From: Athripsodes cinereus
Taxonomy: Eukaryota; Arthropoda; Insecta; Trichoptera; Leptoceridae
DNA: 64,000 nucleotides
Assembly (NCBI GenBank): GCA_947579605.1
Contig: OX388311.1
Span: 28,336,951 to 28,400,950 of the forward strand
Direction: 5' to 3'
The position numbers and the translations under genes were made by a program. This document shows positions 1 through 9,871 of the stretch, piece by piece (the first letter of the stretch is position 1; every line of letters begins with the position of its first letter). Under the pieces are notes generated by a model. It was not told the origin of the DNA. It searched no databases and saw nothing but the letters and a program-made list of their open reading frames with translations.

Positions 1-141
1 TCTTTTTTGTGATTTTTTTTCTATGTCTTGCTTTTTGGTGGATTTCGCTTTGTTTTCTTCCTGCTGAGATCACCTTGGCCAAAAGCTGTTATGGGTTTCA
101 GTGCAGGATGACATTTTTAAGATAGTAATAATAATAATGCC
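1..141 (+). mobile_element. LINE 3'-end fragment (family K)
   Basis: The stretch around 50-110 resembles the 3' part of the better copy at 12268-12370 (a CTGAGATC...TTAGCTGTAATG type block) and ends in a short TAA repeat (about 127-139), as expected of a retroposon tail. No reading frame survives. It is cut by the window edge. Confidence 0.35.
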
Positions 142-142
142 A

Positions 143-695
143 CAACATAGCCTTGTGACTAGTGTGGCTGTAATATTCTTATGTATATTTTAATGTCTTT
201 TGTTTGTAAATTTATGTTATTGTTAACAATATTATTTCAATGAAGTATGTAAAAAGCATTCAATAATAATTTGGGATGGGTGTTTTATCTATCGGTGAAT
301 TTATATAATGGATTACGGTTTTTTAATTGTTTTGTAAAAGATGTTTGTTTAGTAAATGAAATTATCTGTGAAAATTGAGGTCGTAGACTAGTCGGATATG
401 AACTAGATGCAATTTCGTGATGTAAGAAGAATCATAGTTCTTTGCTGTGCTCTCTACACCAATAATAAAAGTAGAGATGCTGGGGTAAAGAAAATAAAAT
501 CCTATAGCTGGTGAATTTCCAATTATTATTAAAACCTCTATATTTGTATGTTCTATTATTTATCTTGTATGTCAGTGTTGATTTGTGGATTAGAATTAAT
601 TTATTAGAACCATTTATTTCATTTTAAACAATAATACTTTCTAATGTCAAAAAATTGTAAAACTTCAAAATTCGTATAATATTTTATATTCAGCG
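143..695. other. AT-rich interval, nothing recognised
   Basis: No open frame with coding character, no RNA gene and no clear repeat boundary seen. A short TTCAGCGATGAG match near 691 may be a scrap of SINE-A. Confidence 0.5.
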
Positions 696-711
696 ATGAG
701 ATACATTCGCC

Positions 712-873
712 ACTCTTTCACAATACATCGTTCCTATGACAACGACATCAGAGCGCAAGGAATGTCATGGAAAGAGGTGACGCAATTGGCGCAGAGATGC
801 TCTGAACGGAGGAGGCTGGTTTCTGCCCTGTACTCCCGAGAGGAGCGTTGAGGGCGATTAATGAATGAATGAA
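712..873 (+). pseudogene. LINE-E 3' end (RTE-like reverse transcriptase C-terminus)
   Basis: In frame this reads as the C-terminal tail of an RTE-like LINE protein (motif SWKEVTQLAQRCSERRRLV, then a stop after SREER). It is followed by a TGAA microsatellite tail (about 858-873). Only the last ~50 codons are present, which is typical 5' truncation at insertion. Close relatives lie at 14425-14605 (+), 23180-23560 (+), 36187-36335 (-) and 50615-50775 (-). Confidence 0.75.
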
Positions 874-936
874 ATACAAATGTTCAAATTTTATCTTATA
901 TAAGTATGTAAAAATTGTAAATATGCCACCACAACT

Positions 937-1098
937 AATACTATGCCATCACGGCATATCCCACAAGTGGGGTAACCAGCAAACCAGATGCATGTAATAA
1001 GCACGTAAGCTGTCCTCTCTGTGCCAAAAAATTCATCATTCAGAATGGGAGGCAAACCTCACTGCTGAATTTAAGATGCAAAATATTTTTATTTGTTA
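937..1098 (-). mobile_element. SINE-A copy, 5' truncated
   Basis: The reverse complement carries the distal and middle parts of SINE-A: the CCCCACTTGTGGGATATGCCG end at 940-975, the GGCACAGAGAGGACAGC block near 1010-1025, and a TTCAGCAGTGAGG block near 1060. The head with GTAAGT is absent. Confidence 0.75.
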
Positions 1099-1130
1099 TA
1101 ATTATTTTGATTTATACTTAAAATTTATTT

Positions 1131-1275
1131 CATCATCACGCTGCATCCATTATGGGGTAGGTAGAAAGGATTGAGCGACACTTTCTCCTATCCTTGTTTA
1201 TATTTTCGCTTCCGTCATTGGCATACGATTCCACATGCATGTTTTCCTCTTCAATGTACTCGACATTTGTGTATA
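1131..1275 (-). pseudogene. LINE-R 3' end, 5' truncated
   Basis: The reverse complement aligns with the terminal codons and 3' UTR of LINE-R copies at 44975-45215 and 55466-55965: the CACGCATGC region, the TGACGGAAGCGAAA block and the terminal CCCCAT...GGCGTGATG end. Degraded, with no open frame left. Confidence 0.65.
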
Positions 1276-1740
1276 ATCCAGTCTCTATTAACAGTAAAAA
1301 TGTAATAAATAAAACAAATAAGTAAATAATATCAAGTGTTGCAATTCCTAGAAACCATATTCACAATCTCTAAAATGCAAACTCTAAGCACTACATTTTT
1401 TATCAACAATATGTATTAGATTACACTGACTTCTCGGACCTCAAACTCTTATATTGTTTTCATTTAATAAAAACACAGTGCAAGTGCTTCATAGAAAATC
1501 TACTTGTTTATATTACCAAAGGAGATTGTACGATACAGATATTCACTAGAGAAATGAGAAGCACATTTAGAGACTAGATTATAATATTATACTCTTACAC
1601 GCTTACTCACAAAAACATGGGATAGGTGTTATTCCATCTATTATGTCTGGTTAAATGATATGTTACAAAGAAACAGATATTATGCATTATTTTGGCTTTA
1701 TGTACGTATGTCTGTCGGTGTGGCGTAGAGATAACGCTCT
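1276..1740. other. AT-rich interval, nothing recognised
   Basis: No frame, RNA gene or repeat with a partner elsewhere in the window was recognised here. Confidence 0.4.
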
Positions 1741-1770
1741 TGCTTTTTAAATGCCACGAATGCTGCATTC

Positions 1771-1935
1771 TTAAATTTTTAATTTTTGAATATTTGGATT
1801 TTGATTTGACGAGATACGATATTTTTTAATTTTGTATTGTGATTTGATATGGTACTAGTGCTGTGCTAAAATTTGTTGTCACTATCTATCAAAGGCGTAA
1901 GCCGTGTATGTTATAATAAATAAATAAATACTTTA
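1771..1935 (+). mobile_element. LINE 3' end nested in the R1-like relic
   Basis: An AT-rich segment ends with AAAGGCGTAAGCCGTG followed by a TAAA-type tail (1912-1931). The same small hairpin-plus-tail ending occurs near 2528-2578 and, in variant form, near 20095-20150 and 58030-58085 (minus). This fits the 3' terminus of a LINE. Confidence 0.45.
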
Positions 1936-2013
1936 AAGTATTTGTGGATATTTGGGTTTCAAGATGGGATCTGCTATGTCAGCCGGGTCCACCGTTCACT
2001 GATGTGCAAAGAG

Positions 2014-2680
2014 TAGCGATGTAACGAATATTCGTATTCGCATATTTCAAAGTATTCGCATTCGCAAAAAAATATGCGAATGTTTTCCGAATATTACTTC
2101 GGTAATAAAATATCGGATATTTGGTAAAAGTACCGGATACTTACCCGGTACATTGTTGAAAAAGGTACTGCAAGAAAATGTTCTTTAAGAAAACCGAGGA
2201 GTTTTGAAATATTTTAAATTCCTACACCATTTTGAAAATTCGGCGACGGGGGTGGGGGGGTAGAAATTTTAATGATTGAGCAATATTTACAATATAATGA
2301 CTCATTTGAATATTGTTGATTGACATATAATGATTATCTCACTTAAATTTATTTTACCTGTATGACTATATATTTATAAATCCTCTATTTACAATGACTT
2401 ATTTGAATATTTTTGATTGACTTATAATAATAATCTCACAAACACTTATTTTATCTGTAAGACTATTCCTGATATGACACATTTATTGTGTAGTTTTTTT
2501 TCTGTTTTTAATATGATTGTTAACATGTCAAAGGCTAACGCCGTAGATATATGAAAATAAAATAAAATAAAATATTGTAGAAATCTAAGCAAGTCAGTAT
2601 TCGCTATTCGCATTCGCGAATGTCGGCAACAAATATTCGCATTCGCGAATATCCAAAATCACACATTCGTTACATCACTA
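2014..2680. mobile_element. Non-autonomous hAT element with 8-bp target duplication
   Basis: The terminal inverted repeat is TAGCGATGTAACGAAT on the left and TAGTGATGTAACGAAT read inward from the right. The flanking octamer GCAAAGAG is present intact on both sides (2006-2013 and 2681-2688). An 8-bp duplication with TAG.GATG ends is diagnostic of hAT transposons. The subterminal regions are rich in ATTCGCGAAT-type palindromes. The interior holds a roughly 100-bp direct duplication (about 2288-2385 and 2390-2470) and a LINE-like 3' end near 2525-2578. No transposase frame. The host site is the 3' end of an R1-like LINE. Confidence 0.92.
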
Positions 2681-2944
2681 GCAAAGAGTTGCCAATACTG
2701 GCTTAGTGGAACTGATGGAATGGACTTTAGAGAGTTAAAAAATCATCACTTGTTATTAGCTCAAACGGAATCCTTAGACTCCTGAAATATTCGGAAAAAG
2801 AGGTTGTTTCAACAATTATCTTGTCTTTGAGTCACGTGGACCCGAGTTCGATACCCAGCCAAGGCAAAATGAAGAGTTACCTTTTTCTCGTAACTGTTCT
2901 GGGTCTGGACGTTACACGTATATGTGTTAGGTACATTGTATATA

Positions 2945-3550
2945 CAGTAGAAGTCCGATTATCCGACACGTTCGGGACCGGCTCGATGCCGGATTATCGA
3001 AAATTCCGGTCTATCGGGCGGTAATTATAAGAACAATTAGGTTAATAATTAAACTACAAATACAGTGTGCAAATACATACAACAAAGTTTTTTTTACATT
3101 TCATATAATGTATGTACACGTACTGTAAAACATATTTCACTTAGATTAAAAAAAAAACAATGAATGGCTTTTTGTTTTCTTGACTTTTGGTGTTTAGTAA
3201 AAAAAAAATCTAATGATATAGAAATCAATAATTTCTGAAGCATTGTAGCTAGTACTAGCCTCAGCAAAAGAGGTAAACTTATTTAGTGATTCTGCAGCTT
3301 ATGCCCAGCTGATTTTTTCCTTTTCTTTCGTTTCGGCATCTGAGTCACTTTCTTCAAGATTTTGAATAGGCTGAGGGTTTACTACAATGTTTACAACAAT
3401 ACCGAGCGCTTCCAGATGATCCCGAACTATTCCGAATAGCTCTCGAGCGTTTTTATTTGCTTTAAAGGCACACTTTTGGAAAAAACCAAAATTTTTACAA
3501 TTCTCCGGACATTCCGGACTATTAGATGCCGGACTAATGGACTTCTACTG
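2945..3550. mobile_element. pogo/Tigger-like DNA transposon, internally deleted
   Basis: The ends are inverted: CAGTAGAAGTCCGATTATCC on the left and CAGTAGAAGTCCATTAGTCC read inward from the right. TA dinucleotides sit directly outside (2943-2944 and 3551-3552), as in Tc1/mariner/pogo insertions. At about 606 bp it is far shorter than an autonomous pogo element, and it keeps only the end of the transposase on the minus strand. Confidence 0.88.
3210..3475 (-). pseudogene. C-terminal remnant of pogo/Tigger-like transposase
   Basis: Read on the minus strand inside the element above, the frame gives CAFKANKNARELFGIVR, then an acidic linker (EESDSDAETKEKEK), then ISWA-stop-AAESLNKFTSFAEAS. This is the acidic tail and AAE.LNKF..FAE block seen at the C-terminus of DDE transposases of the pogo/jerky group. 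The frame has an in-frame stop (near 3300-3310) and lacks the DNA-binding and catalytic DDE regions, so it is dead. The clade is identified from motif memory only. Confidence 0.65.
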
Positions 3551-3552
3551 TA

Positions 3553-3835
3553 TTATGTTTATTGTCGTGCTAGTATCTATAATACAAGATTTGTATCTTA
3601 ATTTGGGACTAATTCAATTTATGTGAATTTTCTATACGTGTTATGTTATGTTATGTTATTATTCTCATACTAGATAATGGTTAGTAAAGCCAGAGCTATT
3701 TTTTGTGAGTATGGAAAGATAGACACTCAGACTTTATATTTGAAATAGGAATATTAAGACGCAAGGAAAGAGTAATATTAAAGAAAGATCACATAAATAA
3801 TAGAAACCTTATTCCTTTTTTATTATGTGTTAATT
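3553..3835. other. AT-rich interval with a TTATG microsatellite
   Basis: A short tandem of TTATG lies at about 3640-3659. Nothing else recognised. Confidence 0.5.
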
Positions 3836-4070
3836 TCGAAATAAATAAAACAAGCGTTTTATTCTACTATTGATTTAATTTATGAGAGAGACGTCTTTCG
3901 TCTTATGAGGACATTGTCAATCTTGATTGAATCAAAGATTGACAATGTCCTCATAAGACGAAAGACGTCTCTCTCATAAATTAAATCAATAGTAGAATAA
4001 AACGCTTGTTTTATTTATTTCGATATGGAATTCTACTACCTAAACACCGACACAGTGAATGTGTTAATTT
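3836..4070. repeat. Foldback-C element: near-perfect 188-bp palindrome plus 3' flank
   Basis: Bases 3836-4023 form one inverted repeat with arms of about 88 nt and a spacer of only a few bases around 3925-3933. The outer ends read TCGAAATAAATAAAACAAGC and its complement. The core GAGAGACGTCTTTCGTCTTA is shared with copies at 6889-7030 (half), 14813-15001, 34105-34702 and 60770-60886. The stretch GGAATTCTACTACCTAAACA with ACACAGTGAA just after (4028-4065) recurs beside several copies, so the element extends beyond the palindrome. No coding capacity. Confidence 0.88.
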
Positions 4071-4289
4071 AATTCTTAGTAAAAAAGATTCAATTTAATT
4101 TGTATAGGACATCAGTAACTAATTCGGACTAATGAAATTTTATTAATTTTCTTGTAATATGATGAAATAAAAATTGCATTAAAAAAATCATATGAAATTT
4201 TCAGTATACAACTTGTGCAGAATCTATATCTATAGGTGAGACATGATTGTTTTAAAATTGCCGAAAATATTATGATTCTCAATAATAAG

Positions 4290-4321
4290 AAGCTTGTGGG
4301 ATACTCCGTGATGGTGTAGAT
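4290..4321 (+). mobile_element. SINE-A 3' fragment
   Basis: About 30 bases match the extreme 3' end of SINE-A (CTTGTGGGATACTCCGTGATG). The copy ends where the hAT-like element at 4322 begins. Confidence 0.5.
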
Positions 4322-4836
4322 TAGTGGCTGGAAACCTTTTGAGAGACTGGGTTAAAAAATAGCAAGTGAGTAAATATTAAAAAAATAAATCATAAAAAAA
4401 AACAATTTTAAATTCATGATATGTGAAAATACAAATTAGTTATAAAACAAACATAAAAATAGTGACTACCTTGGTTTTGAATGTTTTTAGAAAGTTTATC
4501 GAACATCTGAAATGGAGTGTTTCTACTTAAGTTCGATGATAACATCGTTAAAAATTGACCTACAGTTATTTATTTAAAATTATTAATGATAAAAATAAAC
4601 ATTATTACATAAACCCAAATACAACCTTATACACCTTTCACAATAAGCTTGTGTCGTGAAAGGGGAATTTACCGGCACCTGAGATCGAACCGCAAACCGC
4701 TTATTGATCCTATTTTTTAAATAACTAGAGATTTTCAGTTAATATGTAATTATATAAAAAAAAAACATTTTTTTTATCATCATATTTTTTTGGTAGGTAA
4801 TTCAATCACCCACGGGTAGTAGGTTGCCGACCACTG
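4322..4836. mobile_element. hAT-like MITE, degraded
   Basis: The right end read inward is CAGTGGTCGGCAACCTACTA and the left end is TAGTGGCTGGAAACCT. Both resemble CAGTGG.CGGCAACC-type hAT termini. The 8-bp flanks (ending at 4321 and starting at 4837) match only partly, so the target duplication has decayed. A SINE-D fragment sits inside. Confidence 0.6.
4610..4712 (-). mobile_element. SINE-D copy, truncated
   Basis: The reverse complement shows the GGTTCGATCTCAGGTGCCGG region (B-box), the CCCCTTTCACGACACAAGC block and the AAGGTTGTATTTGGGTTTAT end. The A-box side is missing or replaced. It is nested inside the hAT-like element. Confidence 0.75.
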
Positions 4837-4999
4837 TCATAAATAGATTCTATTCTATTCTATTTTTCTCAAGGCCATCCACTCGTTTGAAGATAAATAG
4901 ATTGATATATACATATCTTTAGAACATAAAAAATTCCTACAGAGAATGTAGCAAGAAGAACCTTTATTAATAATATATCGCCATTATGATAGTTATATA

Positions 5000-5650
5000 A
5001 TGATATCTCTAATTTCAATTTAACCTTTACCGTATGGAAGATTACATAATATCACTCCCTATAGAGAAACTGTGTACTCAAACATAGTAAATCATCCAGA
5101 TACTATGTACCTATCTGAAACTTGTGTAAATAACGATATTCAAACATATTATTATAAGTACCTTGTAAGTATAATTGTACCTTGTAACGATGATTCATTG
5201 AAAATTAACCAAAACATGAAACAGATTTGAAAATGATTACACACAGTAATTGCAATATGTTTAAATATGATACACAAGGTTTATTCAGTATTATATTAAA
5301 GAGGTAAATGCTGAAACTCGTATTTGATTATTTTAACACAGAGAATAAATTCAAAATATATAGTGAATGTTTACATAACGTGATGTGGGCCCGAAACGGT
5401 CGTTTGCATAATTATTCAAAAAAAAAAAATGAGTTGTCGCACATTCTTTTGTAATCAATAACATCTCCACACTTGAATGAATCAAATAACATATATTGGT
5501 ATACTTATTGAAATAGTTCATCTCCGAAGACTCTGTCGACCAGATTTATTGTTTTTTTTTATTTACGTAATACAATTGTCCAAAATTATTCATGTTAGAG
5601 AAATTATTTTTTATGAAAAGTTGGCTAATAGAAACATACATTTCAATTAG
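5000..5650. other. AT-rich interval, nothing recognised
   Basis: No frame with coding character, no RNA gene and no repeat match seen. Confidence 0.4.
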
Positions 5651-5654
5651 AGTT

Positions 5655-5765
5655 TTTCAGTAGCCTGGAGGTAAAATCTCGGCCTTAATGCAAGTTTCGA
5701 TTCCAAGTTCCGGCAAACTCCCCTTACTAAACTTAGAAACTTCGCAAGTTCCTTATAAAGACATA
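5655..5765 (+). mobile_element. SINE-D copy, diverged
   Basis: It starts with TAGCCTGGAGGTAAAATCTC (A-box-like), has a decayed B-box (TTTCGATTCC) and the GGCAAACTCCCCTTA block. The distal half is missing. Confidence 0.65.
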
Positions 5766-5887
5766 TTATGCATAGATTGTCTTATATACGGCTGCGAGAG
5801 ATAGCGAAGAAGAGGTCTATATCCAGCAGTGGAGAGAAGAGTCTAGCAGTAAGTAAGTAAGAGACGTAGCGCCTATCTGAAAGGAAT

Positions 5888-6105
5888 ATAAGAAGTCAGA
5901 GGCCTTTGAGATGTGGTCCTACAAAAGAATCCTGAGAAAACATCTCAAATGACGAAGTTCTTAATTGAATCGAAGAAAAAAAGCACCTGCTCAAGACCAC
6001 CATGAGAATACCTGGATGATCTATGCGAGGATATGAGCTGTGGATCGTACGTGGAGCTAACGAGGGTCGAACAGGATTGAACAGAATGGAAAGAAAGATT
6101 CAAAC
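5888..6105 (+). pseudogene. RTE-like reverse transcriptase C-terminal relic
   Basis: Short in-frame blocks AFEMWSYKRIL and, further on, DMSCGSYVEL match the order of the same blocks in the relic at 8385-8985 (minus), where they are the thumb/C-terminal part of an RTE-like LINE protein. Frameshifts and stops separate the blocks, so it is non-functional. Confidence 0.6.
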
Positions 6106-6555
6106 CAGAGAGAGAGAGAGCTAATTGTATTTTAACAAATTGCATTGAATAAATGGTCAAAAAGACAATGTACGAAATCTTTTCGTTTTCTACCGTAGTG
6201 TATAAACAAGAGTGCTTAATAACATTCCTTGTACATAGTATAAATAACACAACGAGTCGTTGAATAATCCTGCGGGGATGATTGTTCTGTAGTGCAATAT
6301 GGTGCCCTGTGAATAATATACCTACTTGCTATTAAAATAGTATTACTCATTTAATACAGTTATAAAAATAATAGAAAATATGGCTTACAGTACGTTTGAT
6401 ATAAATCCACAGACACCCTCAAATCAAGCAACATGCTTTTGTCTTGAATATGGAGTTAACCTACAGCAGCTGAAATTGAATCCAGAATCTCTCGATCTAG
6501 TACGAGAATTTACTATCAGACTACCGACCAGCTCAAACACCAAGTACGTGGTTGT

Positions 6556-6866
6556 ATGTAAGTTTCGAGTGTCCCGTAAAAAGCGAGTGTTCTCAACATC
6601 ATATTCTCCCCAAAGCACAAGGCTCAATTTTGGGGAGTAATTGTATTAGGAAAAAAAATGTATTATTTTATTGTTCAATTATTGTAAATGATATTTGTGT
6701 TTAATAAACTATTATTATTATTATTTTCTTAATCTCAGCGATGAATTTCACTACCCATCCTGGATGACATATTTTTTTGTTGGCATGGAGAATACAGCTT
6801 ACATGCAGCTGGTCTGCTAGCTTCCCCACTTGTGAGATATGCCATGATGGTATAGTAGTAGAAGTG
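6556..6866 (+). mobile_element. SINE-A copy interrupted by a short insertion
   Basis: The head (GTAAGTTTCGAGTGTCCCGT) is at 6556-6600, and the middle and distal parts (TCTCAGCGATGAA to GCCATGATGGTATAGTAGTA) are at 6730-6863. Between them lie about 130 bases not found in other copies: a hairpin around 6606-6638 (CTCCCC...GGGGAG) and an ATT repeat (about 6709-6726), probably a small inserted retroposon end. Confidence 0.7.
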
Positions 6867-6888
6867 GCTTTATGAATAAACAATTGGA

Positions 6889-7030
6889 TAAATTATTGAA
6901 ACAAGTATTTCTTTCTATTATAAATAATTTATCACGAGAGAGATGTCTTTTGACTTATCAGGTCATTATCAAGAGAAACATTTATTTCAATTTACCTAAT
7001 TATGGAATTCTACTGCGTGTGCAAAAAAGA
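6889..7030 (+). repeat. Foldback-C, one arm only
   Basis: A single arm with GAGAGATGTCTTTTGACTTA and CAGGTCATTATCAA is followed by the family flank GGAATTCTACTGCGTGTGC. The second arm is missing, so this copy cannot fold like the others. Confidence 0.6.
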
Positions 7031-7599
7031 TTCATTAGTTTTAACACCAATTAGGTATTTCGGCAAAACAAAAATATCGTTTAGAACTTTTAAATTATGA
7101 CACTACGTTCTTATTTCGGTTGTGTAGCTTAATACATTTTTGCATAATACACTTCAGTTAAGATAGCGCTGTGAAATAAAACGCTGCGTTATTAATAACG
7201 TTATGTAAATATAACATACTGTTATTTACTTGCATAGCCGTGCATACTTGAAAATACAAAAGCAGATGAGATTAAAGAGAAATAATTCCTCGTATCATAG
7301 AGAGAATAATTATAAATAATAAAAGAGGAAGTAAAGATGGAGGATGGGGAAGTGCGGTTTATATATAATGTTATTATGTTGTGAAGTAATTTAAAAAATA
7401 CTTATTATTAAATAACATACGTAATAATAATAATGCAACCCTGATTACATGTTGAAAATAACTCAAAGAAATCACTGCTAGTACGAAATTTTGTTTTATT
7501 TATTATGTGATGTTTCTCCGATGAGTAAATTTCACACTAAAGCATATGTTTGATTGAACGGTAGGTAGTTACGGAATTTGATTTTTTTAATAAAATAAT

Positions 7600-7800
7600 C
7601 TTTTTTTTTATTTGAAAAACCATAAAATATAAACAAAATAAACAAGATATCTACATATAACATTTCTTATACTTAATTTGTATTTAGATCTCACCCGGCG
7701 AAGCTGCATATTGCTAGCTTGTGTCCGGGCGGCGGTCTATACAAAATACAAATATTTAAAATAACAATAATAGTATATAGAACTAAATTTAACATTATGT
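7600..7800 (-). mobile_element. Possible LINE 3'-end repeat
   Basis: A T-rich start (a poly-A tail on the minus strand) is followed by a GC-richer block (7690-7740) containing CACCCGGCGAAGCTGCATA. The layout resembles an antisense LINE 3' UTR. No partner copy was found in the window, so this is weak. Confidence 0.25.
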
Positions 7801-8083
7801 GATGATTAATGTTTGAAACATTCAAAAAATGACAAAAACGATCCATATTTGGTTGTTTCAGATAACTATGTTAATAATTATTGGTATAAACCAAAAAATA
7901 TCGTTACAATCATTTCTGCGGGAACGATATTAATATTGTCGATACTTGTCAATGAAATTTAGAATTTCGTTTGATGGACACGTACCTACTTATTTTACAC
8001 GGTATCCGTGCTATCGATGATTTTGAGTATATAACAATCTAAAACAACCAATTTTTATAATATTTTTTGAGGGAATAAATTGT

Positions 8084-8269
8084 ATTAATATTAAAATGAT
8101 TAAATTAAAACACTGTAACTTTCACTGTATAAATTTTATTTTGACAAAGGCCTTTCGGGCTCAGTCTATCTTCAGTGCCGTCAACTTCAGAACTGAATTT
8201 TGATTTATAGAAAATTTATACAGAACAGTGAAATTTACAGTGTTTTAACTAAATCATTTTAATATTAAT
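8084..8269. repeat. Foldback MITE with about 55-bp inverted arms
   Basis: The left arm 8084-8138 and right arm 8202-8269 are inverted and similar: ATTAATATTAAAATGATT at the left, AATCATTTTAATATTAAT at the right, and AACACTGTAA.TTTCACTGT inside each arm. The loop contains GCCTTTCGGGCTC. No frame. Confidence 0.75.
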
Positions 8270-8384
8270 AAAAATGAACTTTCATAAGGTTACCACCGAA
8301 AAAATAGAATACAATAAATTGTAGGTTGTTGTTGAAAAAACTATCTGAATTCTATAAAAAGATGTATTTGGACAACGAGTTTGG

Positions 8385-8985
8385 TTTTTCTTCTCCATTC
8401 GTCTCTATTCTCAGCCAGTCTTTTCAGCTCTACGTATGAGCCACAGTTCATGTCCCTCTTCAGTTAGTCCATATACGCGTCTCTTGGTCGGCCTCTGCCA
8501 TTTGTCCCCTCGTTCTTACCCTCCGCGTTGGCGATGAGTAGTCCTGGGTGCCTGATGTTGTGGCCAATCCAGTTAGCTCGTTGTTGGCCGATTCTCTTAA
8601 GAAGTTGCCTTTTTTCGCCTACCCTGGTTAATACTTCTTCGTTTTCGACGTATTCCGACCAATGGATCTTCAGCATGCGTCTGTAGCACCACATCTCAAA
8701 GGCCGCCAACCGTCCGCTTTCACTCTTTCTGATGGTCCACGTCTCACAGCCATAAAGCAGAATGCTCCATACAAAGGCTTTATTAAGGTTCTTCCTTACG
8801 CTTAAATCAATATTTGGGGATTCCAATATCTTCAATTTTTTGTTAAAGGCAATCCTTGCCTGGTTTATTCTGCTCACAATTTCCGATTTGGAGCGTCAAT
8901 CCTGGTTTATTCTGCTGCCCAAGTACACGAATTCTCTTACTTGTTTGATGCTCACAAACCACATAAATGTGGAGAAAACGAAAAA
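8385..8985 (-). pseudogene. RTE-like LINE reverse transcriptase C-terminus, broken
   Basis: The minus-strand frame gives, in order: VREFVYLGSRINQ, then KSEIVSRINQARIAF, an open frame of 137 codons (8464-8877) with LLYGCETWTIRKSESGRLA, FEMWCYRRMLKIHWSEY and NGRGRPRDAYMD, then after a stop LKRDMNCGSYVELKRLAEN. YLGS, YGCETWT and RRML..W are hallmark blocks after the catalytic core of RTE-clade LINE reverse transcriptases. The catalytic FADD box is not present, so this is 5' truncated, and stops break it. CCTGGTTTATTCTGCT occurs twice (near 8860 and 8902). Confidence 0.85.
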
Positions 8986-9385
8986 AGTGTGCACGGATTG
9001 AACGAATTGGCGTTAAGTCCTCTTTGCCAAATTCACAAAGATGAAAGGGAGATAAAGATATTATAAAAATGGTAACACTATTACTAAATTTATACGTTCT
9101 TGAATGCAGACAAAGCTTATTTTTATTTTCATCTGAAGCTCACTGCTCTTTTCTCAGCATTATTATTATGCAATACAAAATTGCTCTAACTAAAGTCCAG
9201 AGCTAAGAGTGCACAGTACTATAATATTATATACGTAGTGTCTATGTATAATAGAAAATAGCCTCCAGAGAACGGACCATGATGGTATTATCTTCGTTAG
9301 TGAACAGGGAAGTCCACTACGCTGCGGCCGTCACTTATAATACACATATACATAACAATATGCTATAACTATGTACTCTCTAGTA

Positions 9386-9738
9386 CAGTGGTTCTTAACC
9401 TGGGTTCGATCGAACCCCAGGGGTTCGGTGAGTCAGTCTTGGGGGCTCGGTGAAAATCATTTTAAAAGCAAGATAGTTTTGCGAGTTGGAAAAAAAAAAA
9501 AATTCTCCGATAATTCATTAATTAATATGTTTCATGTTTTGATTTAACCATTAAAATTTAATGTTTTGATCTTTGCTTTTTTTTTTTTTTTCATTTTGTA
9601 CACTTAACACACATAAATATATACCATGTTTTGAATTTGTAAAAATCTAATTTTATTTTTCAAATTAGGAGGGGTTCGGTGAATGCATATGCTGTAGCTG
9701 GTGGGGTTCGGTGCCCCCAAAAAGGTTAAGAACCACTG
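9386..9738. mobile_element. hAT MITE with 8-bp target duplication
   Basis: The ends are CAGTGGTTCTTAACCTGGGT and its inverted counterpart GGTTAAGAACCACTG. The octamer CTCTAGTA flanks it on both sides (9378-9385 and 9739-9746). Subterminal GGGGTTCGGTGA blocks are repeated in both halves. At 353 bp without a frame, it is a non-autonomous hAT. The intact duplication suggests a fairly recent insertion. Confidence 0.93.
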
Positions 9739-9871
9739 CTCTAGTATCTATTAATAAAGAGAAAATTCCCATAGACAACCAAATCATGACTGTGGTATTT
9801 AATGAACACTAAAGTCAGAGTATAAAAAATACAATGTAGAGTGAAGGACTCGGCAAATAATAATTGGCATC

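Larger units (their letters stand above)
1748..2812 (+). pseudogene. R1-like LINE 3' end, split by two insertions
   Basis: Pieces at 1748-1770, 1957-2013 and 2689-2812 line up in order with the 3' end of the R1-like relic at 37060-37265. Shared blocks are the AAATGCCACGAATGCT type block, the GGATCTGCTATGTCAGCC block, the TTGCCAATACTGGC block and the terminal CTTAGACTCCTGAAATAT block. Two gaps are filled by foreign DNA: a LINE 3' end (1771-1935) and a hAT element (2014-2680). No coding capacity remains. Confidence 0.7.

Noticed and set aside
3836..4023. Hammerhead ribozyme in Foldback-C (CTTATGAG...CGAAAGACGTC looks suggestive)
   Set aside because: The CUGAUGA core is not intact (CTTATGA), and the GAAA is not placed directly after stem II as the fold requires. 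The similarity follows from the palindrome alone.
6380..6640. 86-codon frame as a small protein
   Set aside because: The C-terminal third is the SINE-A head, and an equally long frame runs on the opposite strand.
8464..8877. 137-codon minus frame as a complete gene
   Set aside because: It continues up- and downstream in the same protein family with stops in between; it is the end of an RTE-like LINE.
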